From Chitinophaga sp. LS1 (GTDB lineage Bacteria > Bacteroidota > Bacteroidia > Chitinophagales > Chitinophagaceae): a stretch of DNA of 64,000 nt. The position numbers and the translations under genes were made by a program. The first letter of the stretch is position 1. Each line of letters begins with the position of its first letter. The notes beneath the pieces were generated by a model. It saw only the letters and a program-made list of their open reading frames with translations. It made no database searches and had not been told where the DNA came from. Positions 52,861 through 62,070 of this stretch are shown piece by piece. The stretch covers positions 5,830,501-5,894,500 of the forward strand of contig NZ_CP128362.1 in assembly GCF_034274695.1 (NCBI RefSeq), written 5' to 3'.

Positions 52861-55800
52861 ATGAAAGGATTAATTTTCTTCATGACCATCCTCCTGGGAT
52901 GTATGGAGGTGTTTGCCCAGTCGTATCAGATTTCTGGAACAGTTACCAGCAAAGAATCCGGCGATAAATTGCCGGGGGTTACCATTCGTATTAAAAACAC
53001 GAATACGGGTACCCAGACTGATGCCGACGGACAGTTTCACCTCAAAGTTCCCAATGGACAAACGGTCTCTCTGGTACTGACCTATGTAGGCTACCAGACA
53101 CTCACAGTGAACGCTTCACCATCCAACACGGTAAAGGCACAATTACAACTAGCGAACAACAACATGAACGAAGTAGTGGTAGTTGGCTATGGCACCGTAT
53201 CCAAAGGCAACTTTACCGGTGCTGCTTCTTCGCTGAATGCGCAGAAAGAACTGAAAGACGTACCGGCCAATACCGCTGCCGAAGCACTGGCAGGCCGCCT
53301 GGCAGGTGTGCAGGTCACGACTACCGAAGGTAGACCCGGTGCTGATATCCTGATCCGTGTAAGAGGCGGTGGCTCTATCACACAGGACAATTCTCCGCTC
53401 TACATTGTAGATGGTATACAGGTTGAAAATGCGCTCTCTTTATTGTCACCACAGGAAATTCAAAGTATCGATGTACTCAAGGATGCTGCATCTACAGCCA
53501 TCTATGGTGCCAGAGGTGCGAATGGTGTGGTGATCATCACCACCAAAGGGGGGAAAGACATGCCGACCCGCGTAAATTATGATGGCTATATGGGGGTACG
53601 CAGTATTGTGAACGAACTACCGGTTTTATCGCCGTATGACTATGTAAAGTACCAGTATAAACTGTACAACTATCAAACCGACGATGATACCAAAAATGCT
53701 TTCAGGGATAAGTATGGTCGCTGGGAGGATCTTGAATTGTACAAACAGGTACCGGCTACTGACTGGCAGGATGAAGTATTTGGCCGCAATGCCACGAACA
53801 ATACCCATGTGGTCACGGTAACAGGTGGTAGTAAAACTTCGTCTTTCAACCTCACGCTGAACAATACTTCCGAACAGGGTATCATGCTGGAATCCGGTTA
53901 TCGCCGTACCATGGCAGCATTCCGTTTTGATCATACTGCCAGCAAACGTTTGAAGGTAGGCATCACTACCCGGTACAGCCGTCAGCGGGTAGATGGGGTA
54001 GGTACTTCAAATACGGGTTCGCAGGGTACTAACCGCCTGCGCAATGCCGTACGTTACAAGCCGTTCATCGCTCCCGGTGATGAAGATGTGGTGGATGTAT
54101 TTGATCCTGAATATGCGAATCTTACGAACCTCACGAATCCTGTGTTACTTGCACACAATGAATTGAAATATGATTACCGTAATGATGCTAACCTGAATGG
54201 TTATCTGAATTTCACGATCCTGGATGGATTGACCTTCCGGAGTACGGTAGGTTTCACCAGTACAGGCACGCGTACCAATACTTACAATGGATATGTTACA
54301 TCCGTTGCGCGTTCTAATGCAGATATGCCGGTAGTCACTATTGCTACAGGAGAAACGACGACCCTCACCAATTCAAATACGCTTAGTTATAACAAAAACT
54401 TTAATAATAAACACCAGATCGATCTGCTGGCCGGTCAGGAAATTTATATGCTGAAAGGGAATTCTCAGAGCACTACTGTCAAGTGGATGCCTGTGGATCT
54501 TACACCGGAACAGGCATTTGCCGGTATTCAAAAGGCCACGCCGCCTACCGGACAAATACAGGATCCGCCTACTACCAGCGTGACCCAAAACAGGCTGATC
54601 TCATTTTTTGGCAGGGCCAATTATGGGTACAACAACAGGTACCTGGCCACACTCACCCTGCGCTATGATGGGTCTTCCCGGTTCAGTTATGAAAATGGTT
54701 TTGCTTCCTTCCCATCTATAGCGCTCGCATGGCGGGTGACACAGGAAAATTTCATGCGGAATATTCATTGGCTTTCTGACCTGAAACTACGCGCTACACT
54801 GGGTACTGCGGGTAATAACCGCATCTCGGAAGACCTGTTCAAAACCATGTATGGTACCAGCACCAGCTCCTATGCCTTTGATGAATCTGTGACTCCTGGT
54901 ACTGCTCCTTTGTCTTTAGCAAATCCACGACTGAAATGGGAAACGACCGTATCCCGCAACCTCGGTCTGGACTTCGCTGTATTAGATAACCGGATCAGTG
55001 GTTCCGTGGATTATTATTACAACAATACCCGCGATCTCCTGCTGGCTGCCCAGATACCTCAGACAACCGGTTATAGCAGCCAGATCCAGAATGTAGGGAA
55101 GACACAAAATAAGGGACTGGAGCTACAGATAGCGGCGGTGGTGATCAATAAGAAAAAAATGAGTTACAATGTGTCTTTCAACATTGCGGCGAACAGAAAT
55201 AAAATTGTGAGTCTGGGTACGGATCCTACCGGTGCTCCCTTGAAATCTTATTACGCCCAATCCGGTTGGGTAAATAGTCTGAACGACTTTCTCGTACAGG
55301 TAGGACAGCCAATCGGGCAGTTTTATGGCTATGTCACCGATGGTTATTACAAAATCGAAGATTTCAATTACGACGCCGGCACACAACATTATACACTGAA
55401 ATCAGATGTGCCAAATACCAGCGCGGTAGCCCTTGGTAGCCGTGAAGTGCAACCCGGTGACCTCAAACTGAAGAAGCTGTCAAAAGATACTTCCAAAATC
55501 ATTGGACTGAATGACAGACAGGTTTTGGGCAATGCCCAGCCGAAGTTCTTTGGTGGTTTTAACCAGCAGTTTACATGGAGGGGATTTGACGTCAGTGTTT
55601 TTGTCAACTTCTCTTATGGCAACAAGGTATACAATGCGAATAAGATCGAATTTACCACTACCTATCAATACAAAGACAACAACCTGATCAGGGAGATGAA
55701 AGATGCGTGGAAATGGTATGGCGACAATGGTGCACTGGTAACAGATCCGGATCAGTTGCAGGCGTTGAACAAAGATACTAAATACTGGTCAGCACCTGCG

Positions 55801-56085
55801 GGCAACTACTTCCTGCACTCCTTTGCTATAGAAGATGGATCCTTTATCAGGATCAGTAATCTGACCATCGGGTATTCACTGCCAGCTACCTTGCTGAAGA
55901 GAACCCATGTCTTCTCCCGTTTCAGGGTGTATGCCACCGTCAATAACCTGTACACATTTACAAAGTATACGGGCTATGATCCGGAGGCCAATACCCGCCG
56001 CAGCAACCCGCTCACGCCGGGGGTAGATTATGCGGCTTACCCAAGAAGCCGTTTCATACTGGGTGGTGTCAATGTTTCTTTTTAA
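52861..56085 (+). CDS. SusC/RagA-family TonB-dependent outer-membrane transporter
   Basis: The 1074-residue protein has a signal peptide (cut after VFAQ), a CarboxypepD_reg-like domain (about 22-100; LTYVGYQTLTVNASP), the TonB-box-like MNEVVVVGYGT, a plug (ALAGRLAGVQVTTTEGRPG, SIDVLKDAASTAIYGARGAN) and a beta barrel ending SRFILGGVNVSF. It imports glycans with TonB. The SusD gene starts 19 bp after its stop. This pair is longer and more classical than the one at 7770. Confidence 0.94.
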   Translation: MKGLIFFMTILLGCMEVFAQSYQISGTVTSKESGDKLPGVTIRIKNTNTGTQTDADGQFHLKVPNGQTVSLVLTYVGYQTLTVNASPSNTVKAQLQLANNNMNEVVVVGYGTVSKGNFTGAASSLNAQKELKDVPANTAAEALAGRLAGVQVTTTEGRPGADILIRVRGGGSITQDNSPLYIVDGIQVENALSLLSPQEIQSIDVLKDAASTAIYGARGANGVVIITTKGGKDMPTRVNYDGYMGVRSIVNELPVLSPYDYVKYQYKLYNYQTDDDTKNAFRDKYGRWEDLELYKQVPATDWQDEVFGRNATNNTHVVTVTGGSKTSSFNLTLNNTSEQGIMLESGYRRTMAAFRFDHTASKRLKVGITTRYSRQRVDGVGTSNTGSQGTNRLRNAVRYKPFIAPGDEDVVDVFDPEYANLTNLTNPVLLAHNELKYDYRNDANLNGYLNFTILDGLTFRSTVGFTSTGTRTNTYNGYVTSVARSNADMPVVTIATGETTTLTNSNTLSYNKNFNNKHQIDLLAGQEIYMLKGNSQSTTVKWMPVDLTPEQAFAGIQKATPPTGQIQDPPTTSVTQNRLISFFGRANYGYNNRYLATLTLRYDGSSRFSYENGFASFPSIALAWRVTQENFMRNIHWLSDLKLRATLGTAGNNRISEDLFKTMYGTSTSSYAFDESVTPGTAPLSLANPRLKWETTVSRNLGLDFAVLDNRISGSVDYYYNNTRDLLLAAQIPQTTGYSSQIQNVGKTQNKGLELQIAAVVINKKKMSYNVSFNIAANRNKIVSLGTDPTGAPLKSYYAQSGWVNSLNDFLVQVGQPIGQFYGYVTDGYYKIEDFNYDAGTQHYTLKSDVPNTSAVALGSREVQPGDLKLKKLSKDTSKIIGLNDRQVLGNAQPKFFGGFNQQFTWRGFDVSVFVNFSYGNKVYNANKIEFTTTYQYKDNNLIREMKDAWKWYGDNGALVTDPDQLQALNKDTKYWSAPAGNYFLHSFAIEDGSFIRISNLTIGYSLPATLLKRTHVFSRFRVYATVNNLYTFTKYTGYDPEANTRRSNPLTPGVDYAAYPRSRFILGGVNVSF

Positions 56086-56104
56086 TGGATTAAACGATTT
56101 GATT

Positions 56105-57928
56105 ATGTACGCGTACATACGTTCATTCTTTATACTTATCATTTTTGCCACAGCATTCAGTGCTTGCAAAAAATACCTGACGATCGAGAACCCGTCTACG
56201 ATATCGCAGGATGCTGTATTTACCAGTGTATCCAATACGAATGCTGCGGTGGTGGGTGTATACGCCATGTTGATCGGCGATAATGGATACGGTAACCGTA
56301 TTTCCTGTTTGTTTCCACAATCATCCGACGATTTCAAAACGTCCGGTGACTATAGTGCTGACGACAGAAGAGGGATCAGTACTTATGGTGCCAGTGCGGG
56401 GAATAGTGATTTGCCGAACCCTTTCAACCAGTTGTTCAAAGGAATAGAGCGAGCGAATATTTGTATCAAATATATCCCGTTGTCTCCTTTGTATAATGGT
56501 GGTTCTGCAACAGAGCAGTCACAGATGAAGAAGATGTATGGAGAGGCATTGACCCTGCGTGCGCAGTTTTACTTTGAAGCGTTGCGCAACTGGGGAGATC
56601 TGCCCGCACAATTGGTGCCCGCCGCAGATCTGGCGGATATGTACCTGCCCAGGACTGACAAGGATTCCATTTATCAGCAATTGCTGGATGATCTGGCAGT
56701 GGCGGAAGAATTAGTGCCCTGGAGAACGGAATCACCCGATCAGAATTTACGACTCACCAAAGGTGCGGTGAAAGGGATCCGGGCCAGAATTGCACTGGCA
56801 GTGGGTGGATATTCATTGCGTACAAATCCTCATGTGATGGCGAGAAGAGATGATTATAAAAAGTTCTACCAGATAGCTTATGATGAATGTGCGGATATCA
56901 TGGCTCATCCTGAACAGCATTCGCTGAACCCTGTGTATGAAAATATCTTCAAGTCATTGCATACATCTACGCGGACAGACGATGCGCATGAACTGATGTT
57001 TGAAATTGGCGCCTATGGTGGGAATGCCAGTACAGATAGTAAGCTGGGGTATTACAATGGCCTGAAGCATAATACCTCTTCCCGCTTTGGTGGCGGTGGT
57101 GGCGGCATCAATGTATTACCCACGTATTTTTATGAATTTGATTCCATTGGCGATTGTCGCCGGGATGTGACCATTAACCTGTTTGAAATAGATGCAAATA
57201 GTCAGAAGATAGCGGTAACAGCTGGGGTGATGACGGATGGTAAGTATCGCCGTTCCTGGACGAGCATTACCGGCACATCGCAGAATCTGGCTATCAACTG
57301 GCCGATACTTCGGTTCTCTGATGTATTGCTGATGTATGCAGAGGCAGACAATGAAATCAACGAAGCGCCTTCTGCAAAGGCGCAGGATGCTTTGCTGCAG
57401 GTACAGAAAAGAGCTTATGTAGGGCACCTGGAACGGTTGCCAGAAATACCTACAGATAAACAGGGATTCTTTGATGCTGTCGTGCATGAAAGGTTGCTGG
57501 AATTCGGGGGTGAAGGGATTCGGAAGTATGATCTGATCCGCTGGAACCTGCTGGCTACAAAGTTGACAGAGACAAGAGATAAGTTGCGTCAGTTTATGAA
57601 TGGAGAGGGGCGGTATGCGAATGTGCCTTTGTACCTCTATGCAAAAGCGGCGACGTATAATATTACGAATTCAGTGGATGAAACACAGGCGCTGAATTTG
57701 TATGGCGGACCGGTATCGCAGGTGTTGTTTGAACCGGGATTGGGGGTTTCTTCTGCGCCTTCGGGGTATACCGCCAAGAGTTGGCGGGCGGCGGTGAATG
57801 AAGATTACCTGACGGGGGCAAGGAAGGGGTATGCGATTTATTTTGAGGCGAATAAGAAAGAGCTGCTTCCTATTCCTACAGATGCTTTGAATAGTAATTA
57901 TAAGCTGGTACAAAATCAAGGTTATTAA
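56105..57928 (+). CDS. SusD/RagB-family starch-binding-like lipoprotein
   Basis: I chose the ATG at 56105 (MYAYIRSFFILIIFATAFSA), which gives a lipoprotein signal with the Cys in FSACKKYL. The 607-residue protein has the RagB/SusD TPR core (FKGIERANICIKYIP, MKKMYGEALTLRAQFYFEAL, RNWGDLPAQLVP) and the SusD C-terminal domain ending in PIPTDALNSNYKLVQNQGY. The final NQGY is the usual SusD end. The last 18 codons are the source of a 56-bp tandem array that begins at the stop codon. It pairs with the SusC transporter upstream. Confidence 0.92.
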   Translation: MYAYIRSFFILIIFATAFSACKKYLTIENPSTISQDAVFTSVSNTNAAVVGVYAMLIGDNGYGNRISCLFPQSSDDFKTSGDYSADDRRGISTYGASAGNSDLPNPFNQLFKGIERANICIKYIPLSPLYNGGSATEQSQMKKMYGEALTLRAQFYFEALRNWGDLPAQLVPAADLADMYLPRTDKDSIYQQLLDDLAVAEELVPWRTESPDQNLRLTKGAVKGIRARIALAVGGYSLRTNPHVMARRDDYKKFYQIAYDECADIMAHPEQHSLNPVYENIFKSLHTSTRTDDAHELMFEIGAYGGNASTDSKLGYYNGLKHNTSSRFGGGGGGINVLPTYFYEFDSIGDCRRDVTINLFEIDANSQKIAVTAGVMTDGKYRRSWTSITGTSQNLAINWPILRFSDVLLMYAEADNEINEAPSAKAQDALLQVQKRAYVGHLERLPEIPTDKQGFFDAVVHERLLEFGGEGIRKYDLIRWNLLATKLTETRDKLRQFMNGEGRYANVPLYLYAKAATYNITNSVDETQALNLYGGPVSQVLFEPGLGVSSAPSGYTAKSWRAAVNEDYLTGARKGYAIYFEANKKELLPIPTDALNSNYKLVQNQGY

Positions 57929-58377
57929 TTTCTGTAGATGCTTTGAATAGCAATTACAAGCTGGTACAAAATCAGGGTATTAGTTTTTGTAGATGCTTTG
58001 AATAGCAATTATAAGCTGGTACAAAATCAGGGGTATTAGTTTTTGTTGATGCTTTGAACAAAAACAGCAAGCGGGTACAAAATCAGGGCTACCAATTTTT
58101 GTTGATGCTTTGAATAACAATTACAAGCTGGTACAAAATCAGGGCTACTAGTTTTTGTAGATGCTTTGAACAAAAACAGCAAGCTGGTACAAAATCAGGG
58201 CTACCAATTTTTGTTGATGCTTTGAATAGCAATTACAAGCTGGTGCAAAATCAGGGCTACTAGTTTTTGTAGATGCTTTGAACAAAAACAGCAAGCGGGT
58301 ACAAAAATCAGGGCTACCAATTTTTGTTGATGCTTTGAACAATAAATACAAGCGGGTACAAAATCAGGGCTATTAAA
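57929..58377 (+). repeat. 56-bp tandem array copied from the SusD 3' end (eight copies)
   Basis: The coding unit GATGCTTTGAATAGTAATTA (57881) plus AAGCTGGTACAAAATCAAGG, ending in the stop, recurs with GATGCTTTGAA starting at 57938, 57992, 58048, 58104, 58160, 58216, 58272 and 58329. Spacing is 54-57, mostly 56, so the reading frame rotates and each copy again spells NQGY-stop or a near form. Copies with AATAGCAATTACAAG and with AACAAAAACAGCAAG alternate from copy 2 on. The last copy ends GGCTATTAA, 4 nt before the next gene's ATG. Confidence 0.92.
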
Positions 58378-59967
58378 ATGACTTATATGCGTTATGTAAT
58401 ATTTTTTCTGTTCATCAGCCTGTTGGCCTGTAAGAAAAAAGAAGATGAACTCAGTCTGTCCAGGCAATTTATGCCATCGGGTGATATCTCTATCAGTACG
58501 GCAGATACGCTGGCTACACTCACATGGAAAGCGGCATTGTTCACTTCCGGTACGGCAGTGACATATGCAGTCGAGGTTTCACAGGATTCTACTTTTGCGA
58601 CCACGGCGCATAGTTTTGCAACAGATACCACTGGAATCAGGATTTCAGATCAATACCTGGAAGTACGTAAAAAGTATTATGCCCGTGTAAGAACGAATGG
58701 CAAAGATACGGCCAGTGCATCCAATTGGGTGTATAGTAAAAGTTTCTCCATTACAGGTGAGCAGTTGTTGCTACCATTGGCAGATAGTAATCTCATCGAT
58801 AAATCTGTCATTCTGTTATGGAAATCTACACAGGGGTTGACGAAGCTGGTCTTCACAACTGACGGTGTTTCCAGAACAATTGGATTGTCGGAAGAACAGA
58901 GTATTGCGGGCAAATTGCAGGTAGATAGTCTGCAACCACTGACAACCTATACAGTAGAAATCTTTAAAGAAGAAGTGAGTAAGGGGATACTGACCTTTAC
59001 GACCAAAGCCGGTGTGGCGACCGGACCGAATGTGATAGACCTGACAGGTATCACAGGCGTGCCGGGTATCCTGGAAGATACCTTACCGAAAGTGGGAGCG
59101 GGGAGTATTATCATCCTGAAAAGAGGGGAGACGTATAATATCGATATTGCGATGGAACTGGGCAAAGCCGTATCATTCGTGAGTGAGAACAGCTTCAATA
59201 CACAGTTACCATTGATCTATTTCACCAACAACTTCAATGTGACGGCGGGGAGTGTGATCGACTCTGTTGTATTCAGGGGATTGACTTTACGGAGTAATGA
59301 CTATGCCAGCAGGTACGTGATCAATGCCAGCAATGTAGCAACCATTGGTAAGATCCTTTTTGAAGATTGTCATGTAGAAATATTCCGTGGTGTGGTAAGG
59401 TTACAAACTTCTGCTACCGGTGGTACAAAGGTGGGTGACTTTGTGGTGAATAATTGTGTGGTAGACAGTATTTCGAATTATGGAGTGGTGAATTGTGATA
59501 ATGTGGCTTGTGCGATACAGAATATCACAATACAGAACAGTACATTATATAAGCTGGAAAAAGTGGTGACCAGTAAGCAGAATTCCAATTCAGTGGTACT
59601 GAGTAACTGCACCTTTAATGAGGCGCCGCAGGGTGGGGGATCGGCTTACCTGGTGGATTATAGTCAGTCAGCGACCAACAATATCACGGCGGGTATCAGT
59701 CTGAAGAGTTGTATCATCGGTGTCGGGCGGAATAACGGAGGAAGTACGAGTGTACGTGGGATCCGGGCGAATGCTGCCACGTTGATTAATGTAAGTAGTA
59801 GTTTTAACACATCGGATTATGTGGTGAGTGGAAATGCGATTGTGGGATTGACGGTGTATGCAGGTACGGTGACAGATCTGTGGACGGATCCGGCGAATGG
59901 GAATTTTACTATTAAGGACAGTGGTTTTGCAGGGAAGAGTTCCGCGGGAGACCCGCGGTGGTGGTAG
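58378..59967 (+). CDS. DUF5123/DUF4957-type beta-helix lipoprotein of a SusCD locus
   Basis: The 529-residue protein starts with a lipoprotein signal (MRYVIFFLFISLLACKKK, Cys at 18; alternative ATG at 58387). Two fibronectin-III-like modules span about 30-210 (VTYAVEVSQDSTFATTAHS, LTTYTVEIFKEEVS). The C-terminal half is a right-handed beta-helix with repeated VVNNCVVDS, IQNSTLYKL and VLSNCTFNE turns. This is the DUF4957/DUF5123 pattern found on the surface next to SusC/SusD genes in pectin and xylan loci. It probably binds glycan; no catalytic residues are evident. Confidence 0.85.
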   Translation: MTYMRYVIFFLFISLLACKKKEDELSLSRQFMPSGDISISTADTLATLTWKAALFTSGTAVTYAVEVSQDSTFATTAHSFATDTTGIRISDQYLEVRKKYYARVRTNGKDTASASNWVYSKSFSITGEQLLLPLADSNLIDKSVILLWKSTQGLTKLVFTTDGVSRTIGLSEEQSIAGKLQVDSLQPLTTYTVEIFKEEVSKGILTFTTKAGVATGPNVIDLTGITGVPGILEDTLPKVGAGSIIILKRGETYNIDIAMELGKAVSFVSENSFNTQLPLIYFTNNFNVTAGSVIDSVVFRGLTLRSNDYASRYVINASNVATIGKILFEDCHVEIFRGVVRLQTSATGGTKVGDFVVNNCVVDSISNYGVVNCDNVACAIQNITIQNSTLYKLEKVVTSKQNSNSVVLSNCTFNEAPQGGGSAYLVDYSQSATNNITAGISLKSCIIGVGRNNGGSTSVRGIRANAATLINVSSSFNTSDYVVSGNAIVGLTVYAGTVTDLWTDPANGNFTIKDSGFAGKSSAGDPRWW

Positions 59968-59989
59968 ATGAAATTTAATATCCGGGTTG

Positions 59990-60167
59990 TACTGCCCGCC
60001 GGAGGGTCTGCTCATTCTCCCGAAGGGTAAGGCCATCTTCTTGGAAGGTATGCACATTCTCCCGGAGGGTGTGCTCATCTTCCAAGAGGGTATGCTCATT
60101 CTTCCAAGAGGGTATGCTCATCTTCCAGAGGGTATGTTCATCTTCCAGAGGGTATGTTCATCTTCCA
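59990..60167. repeat. 20-22-bp tandem array (about eight copies) ending in hairpins
   Basis: Units such as GCTCATCTTCCAGAGGGTAT repeat between 60005 and 60167, with variants CATTCTCCCGAAGGGTAAG and CATCTTCTTGGAAGGTATG. The array ends in the hairpin at 60168-60202, whose arm contains the same GAGGGTAAGGCCATC, so the repeat may have grown from one hairpin arm. A plus-strand frame runs through it but is a by-product. Confidence 0.8.
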
Positions 60168-60263
60168 GAGGGTAAGGCCATCCCCAGGATGGCCTTACCC
60201 TCCGGCCCGCGGGGATTTGATGATTGTCCGGAGGACAACCATCAAATCCCCGCTTTTATTTTT
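60168..60263 (+). terminator. two consecutive strong hairpins, second with T-rich tail
   Basis: Hairpin 1 is 60168-60183 paired with 60187-60202, 16 bp perfect with a CCA loop. Hairpin 2 is 60209-60229 paired with 60233-60253, 21 bp with one mismatch, followed by TTTTATTTTT. Hairpin 2 looks like the terminator of the DUF5123 transcript. Confidence 0.85.
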
Positions 60264-60290
60264 CTACCTTTGCCCCAAAGTACAACGACT

Positions 60291-60941
60291 ATGAAACGGG
60301 CATTTATCTTCGACATGAACGGCACTATGATAGATGATATGGAGTATCATGTACATGGCTGGTTTAATATCCTCAACGACGACCTTGGTGCAAACCTCAG
60401 CCGCGAAGCAGTAAAAAAGGAAATGTATGGCAAAAACCAGGAAGTCCTGATCCGTATCTTTGGCAAAGGCAAATTCACAAACGAACAAATGGATCAACTG
60501 GCCCTCGAAAAAGAGCGCCGTTACCAGGAAGCTTACCGCCCTCACCTTGGCCTGATTGCCGGATTACAGCAATTTCTGGATCAGTCGCGTGAACTGGGCA
60601 TCCCAATGGGTATCGGCACCGCCGCGATCCCATTCAATGTAGATTTTACAATTGATGATCTGCACCTGAGATCCTATTTCAAGACAATTATAACCGCCGA
60701 TGACGTGGTAGACAGCAAGCCTCATCCGGAAACTTTCCTGAAGGCGGCTGAAAAGATGGGGGTAAGACCCGAAGACTGCATCGTGTTTGAAGATGCACCT
60801 AAAGGTGTAGAAGCCGCGCAGAATGCAGGTATGAAAGCGGTGGTGATCACTACTATGCATACTAAAGAGGAGTTTGCAGCTTATAACAATATTATTCGTT
60901 TTATAAGCGACTATACGGAACTATCCCCTTCGGAGCTATAA
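60291..60941 (+). CDS. HAD-superfamily phosphatase/phosphomutase-like protein
   Basis: The ATG at 60291 (MKRAFIFDMNGTMIDDMEYH) follows a TACCTTTG -7-like box at 60265 by 18 bp; longer upstream frames run through the repeat array. The 216-residue protein has HAD subfamily I cap motifs, motif II GIGTAAIPFNVDF, motif III SKPHPETFLKAAEKM and motif IV CIVFEDAPKGVEAAQNAGM. Motif I reads DMNGT, so the second Asp is Asn. Relatives include beta-phosphoglucomutase. The gene's last 26 bp seed a tandem array. Confidence 0.88.
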   Translation: MKRAFIFDMNGTMIDDMEYHVHGWFNILNDDLGANLSREAVKKEMYGKNQEVLIRIFGKGKFTNEQMDQLALEKERRYQEAYRPHLGLIAGLQQFLDQSRELGIPMGIGTAAIPFNVDFTIDDLHLRSYFKTIITADDVVDSKPHPETFLKAAEKMGVRPEDCIVFEDAPKGVEAAQNAGMKAVVITTMHTKEEFAAYNNIIRFISDYTELSPSEL

Positions 60942-61110
60942 AGGGAGACTATCTTTTCTAGTGCTATAAGTGGAACTATCCTCTTCGGAGCTATAAAGGG
61001 GGACTATCTTCTTCATAGCTATAAATGGTACTCTCCCCTTCAAATCTACAAATGTAACTATCCCCTTCAGATCTATAAAGAGGTACTATCCCCTTCATAG
61101 CTATAAACAG
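60942..61110 (+). repeat. 27-28-bp tandem array copied from the HAD gene 3' end (six copies)
   Basis: The gene ends GGAACTATCCCCTTCGGAGC plus TATAA (60917-60941). Copies follow at about 60943-60970, 60971-60998, 60999-61026, 61027-61053, 61054-61080 and 61081-61110. Each has ACTATCCyCTTC.. then a CTATAAA-like end, so the TAA stop is preserved in most. Copy 2 is almost identical to the coding unit. Confidence 0.9.
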
Positions 61111-61136
61111 AATTTCTTTTTCCATAAAATCCCCTC

Positions 61137-61201
61137 CCAAAACAGAACGCTTTTGCCTACAGTAAAAGCGTTCTGTTTTGGCGCAATCCCCTGCGGGCTG
61201 C
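61137..61201. terminator. long-stem hairpin with adjacent CCTGCGGGCTGC motif (copy 4)
   Basis: An 18-bp perfect stem (61137-61154 with 61164-61181) contains AACAGAACGCTTTT. No T run follows it. CCTGCGGGCTGC begins at 61190, 9 nt after the stem. Confidence 0.75.
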
Positions 61202-61236
61202 TAAAAAAGAAATATTAAAAAAGGCGGGATAAATAA

Positions 61237-61250
61237 TTGTAAAAATGACA
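61237..61250. promoter_or_regulatory. possible AraR-type operator upstream of its own gene (imperfect)
   Basis: TTGTAAAAATGACA resembles the palindrome TGTCAAACTGACA at 62117 in its right half (TGACA) and spacing, but the left half is degenerate. It lies 104 bp before the regulator ATG. Confidence 0.3.
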
Positions 61251-61353
61251 TTTAATTTTTTATATTGCATTCATATTATAGCTATCAATATCACTAAATG
61301 CTGGGAATATCAATGGGGAGTTTTATATTAGCAGAATTAAACACCAGGAAAGT

Positions 61354-62058
61354 ATGACACGTTATTCCCGGCAAACCCGGATGCTGATAGCAGTAGACTG
61401 TATAATTTTCGGTTTTGACGGACAGGATCTTAAGCTCTTGCTTATCAAGCGTGGATTTGAACCGGAGAAAGGAAAGTGGAGCCTGATGGGCGGTTTTGTG
61501 CAGGCGGACGAAGGCCTCGAAGAGGCAGCCACCCGTACACTGACCAAACTGACAGGACTGGATGGCGTCTTCATGGAGCAGCTCAATGCCTATGGTGGCC
61601 CTAACCGCGATCCGGTGGAGCGAACCTTGTCTGTAGCTTATTATGCCCTGATCGACATCAATCAGTACAAACAACAGCTGAGCGATGAGTACAAGGCAGA
61701 ATGGTTCCCTCTCAAAGAGGCGCCAAAACTGATTTTTGACCATGCACAGATGGTATCTGAAGCACTGGCACGCTTACGTTACAAAGCAGCTATTCACCCG
61801 CTGCTGTTCGAACTGTTGCCAGCCAAATTTACCATCCCACAGCTGCAAATCCTCTTCGAAGCCGTATACGAATCCGGCTTTGACAAAAGGAACTTCAGCC
61901 GTAAAGTATTGTCCACGGGTTTACTGATCAAACAAAAAGAAAAAGAGAGGGCTACTTCCAAAAGGGGAGCATTCTATTACAAGCTGGATAAAAGAAAATA
62001 CAGCGCCAAATTCCACGCCTTCCTCAACTTCGTTTCCGATCCGGGTAATCTTAAATAA
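61354..62058 (+). CDS. araR: AraR-like Nudix-domain transcriptional regulator of arabinose use
   Basis: The 234-residue protein has a Nudix domain (about 8-140) and a winged helix-turn-helix (about 150-230; TIPQLQILFEAVYESGFDKR, then NFSRKVL). The Nudix box GGFVQADEGLEEAATRTLTK lacks the catalytic REUxEE residues (RTLTK in its place), as expected for a sensor without hydrolase activity. AraR of Bacteroides, a member of this NrtR-like group, represses arabinose genes until L-arabinose binds. It is immediately upstream of araB. Confidence 0.85.
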   Translation: MTRYSRQTRMLIAVDCIIFGFDGQDLKLLLIKRGFEPEKGKWSLMGGFVQADEGLEEAATRTLTKLTGLDGVFMEQLNAYGGPNRDPVERTLSVAYYALIDINQYKQQLSDEYKAEWFPLKEAPKLIFDHAQMVSEALARLRYKAAIHPLLFELLPAKFTIPQLQILFEAVYESGFDKRNFSRKVLSTGLLIKQKEKERATSKRGAFYYKLDKRKYSAKFHAFLNFVSDPGNLK

Positions 62059-62070
62059 TAAAAAATGATA

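Noticed and set aside
57929..58377. CRISPR array
   Set aside because: There are no unique spacers: the whole 56-bp period repeats, the unit equals the SusD coding end, and no cas gene is present.
60069..60290. N-terminal extension of the HAD protein
   Set aside because: The extension is the translation of the 20-22-bp array and two hairpins. The ATG at 60291 begins the conserved FDMNGT strand at the expected distance.
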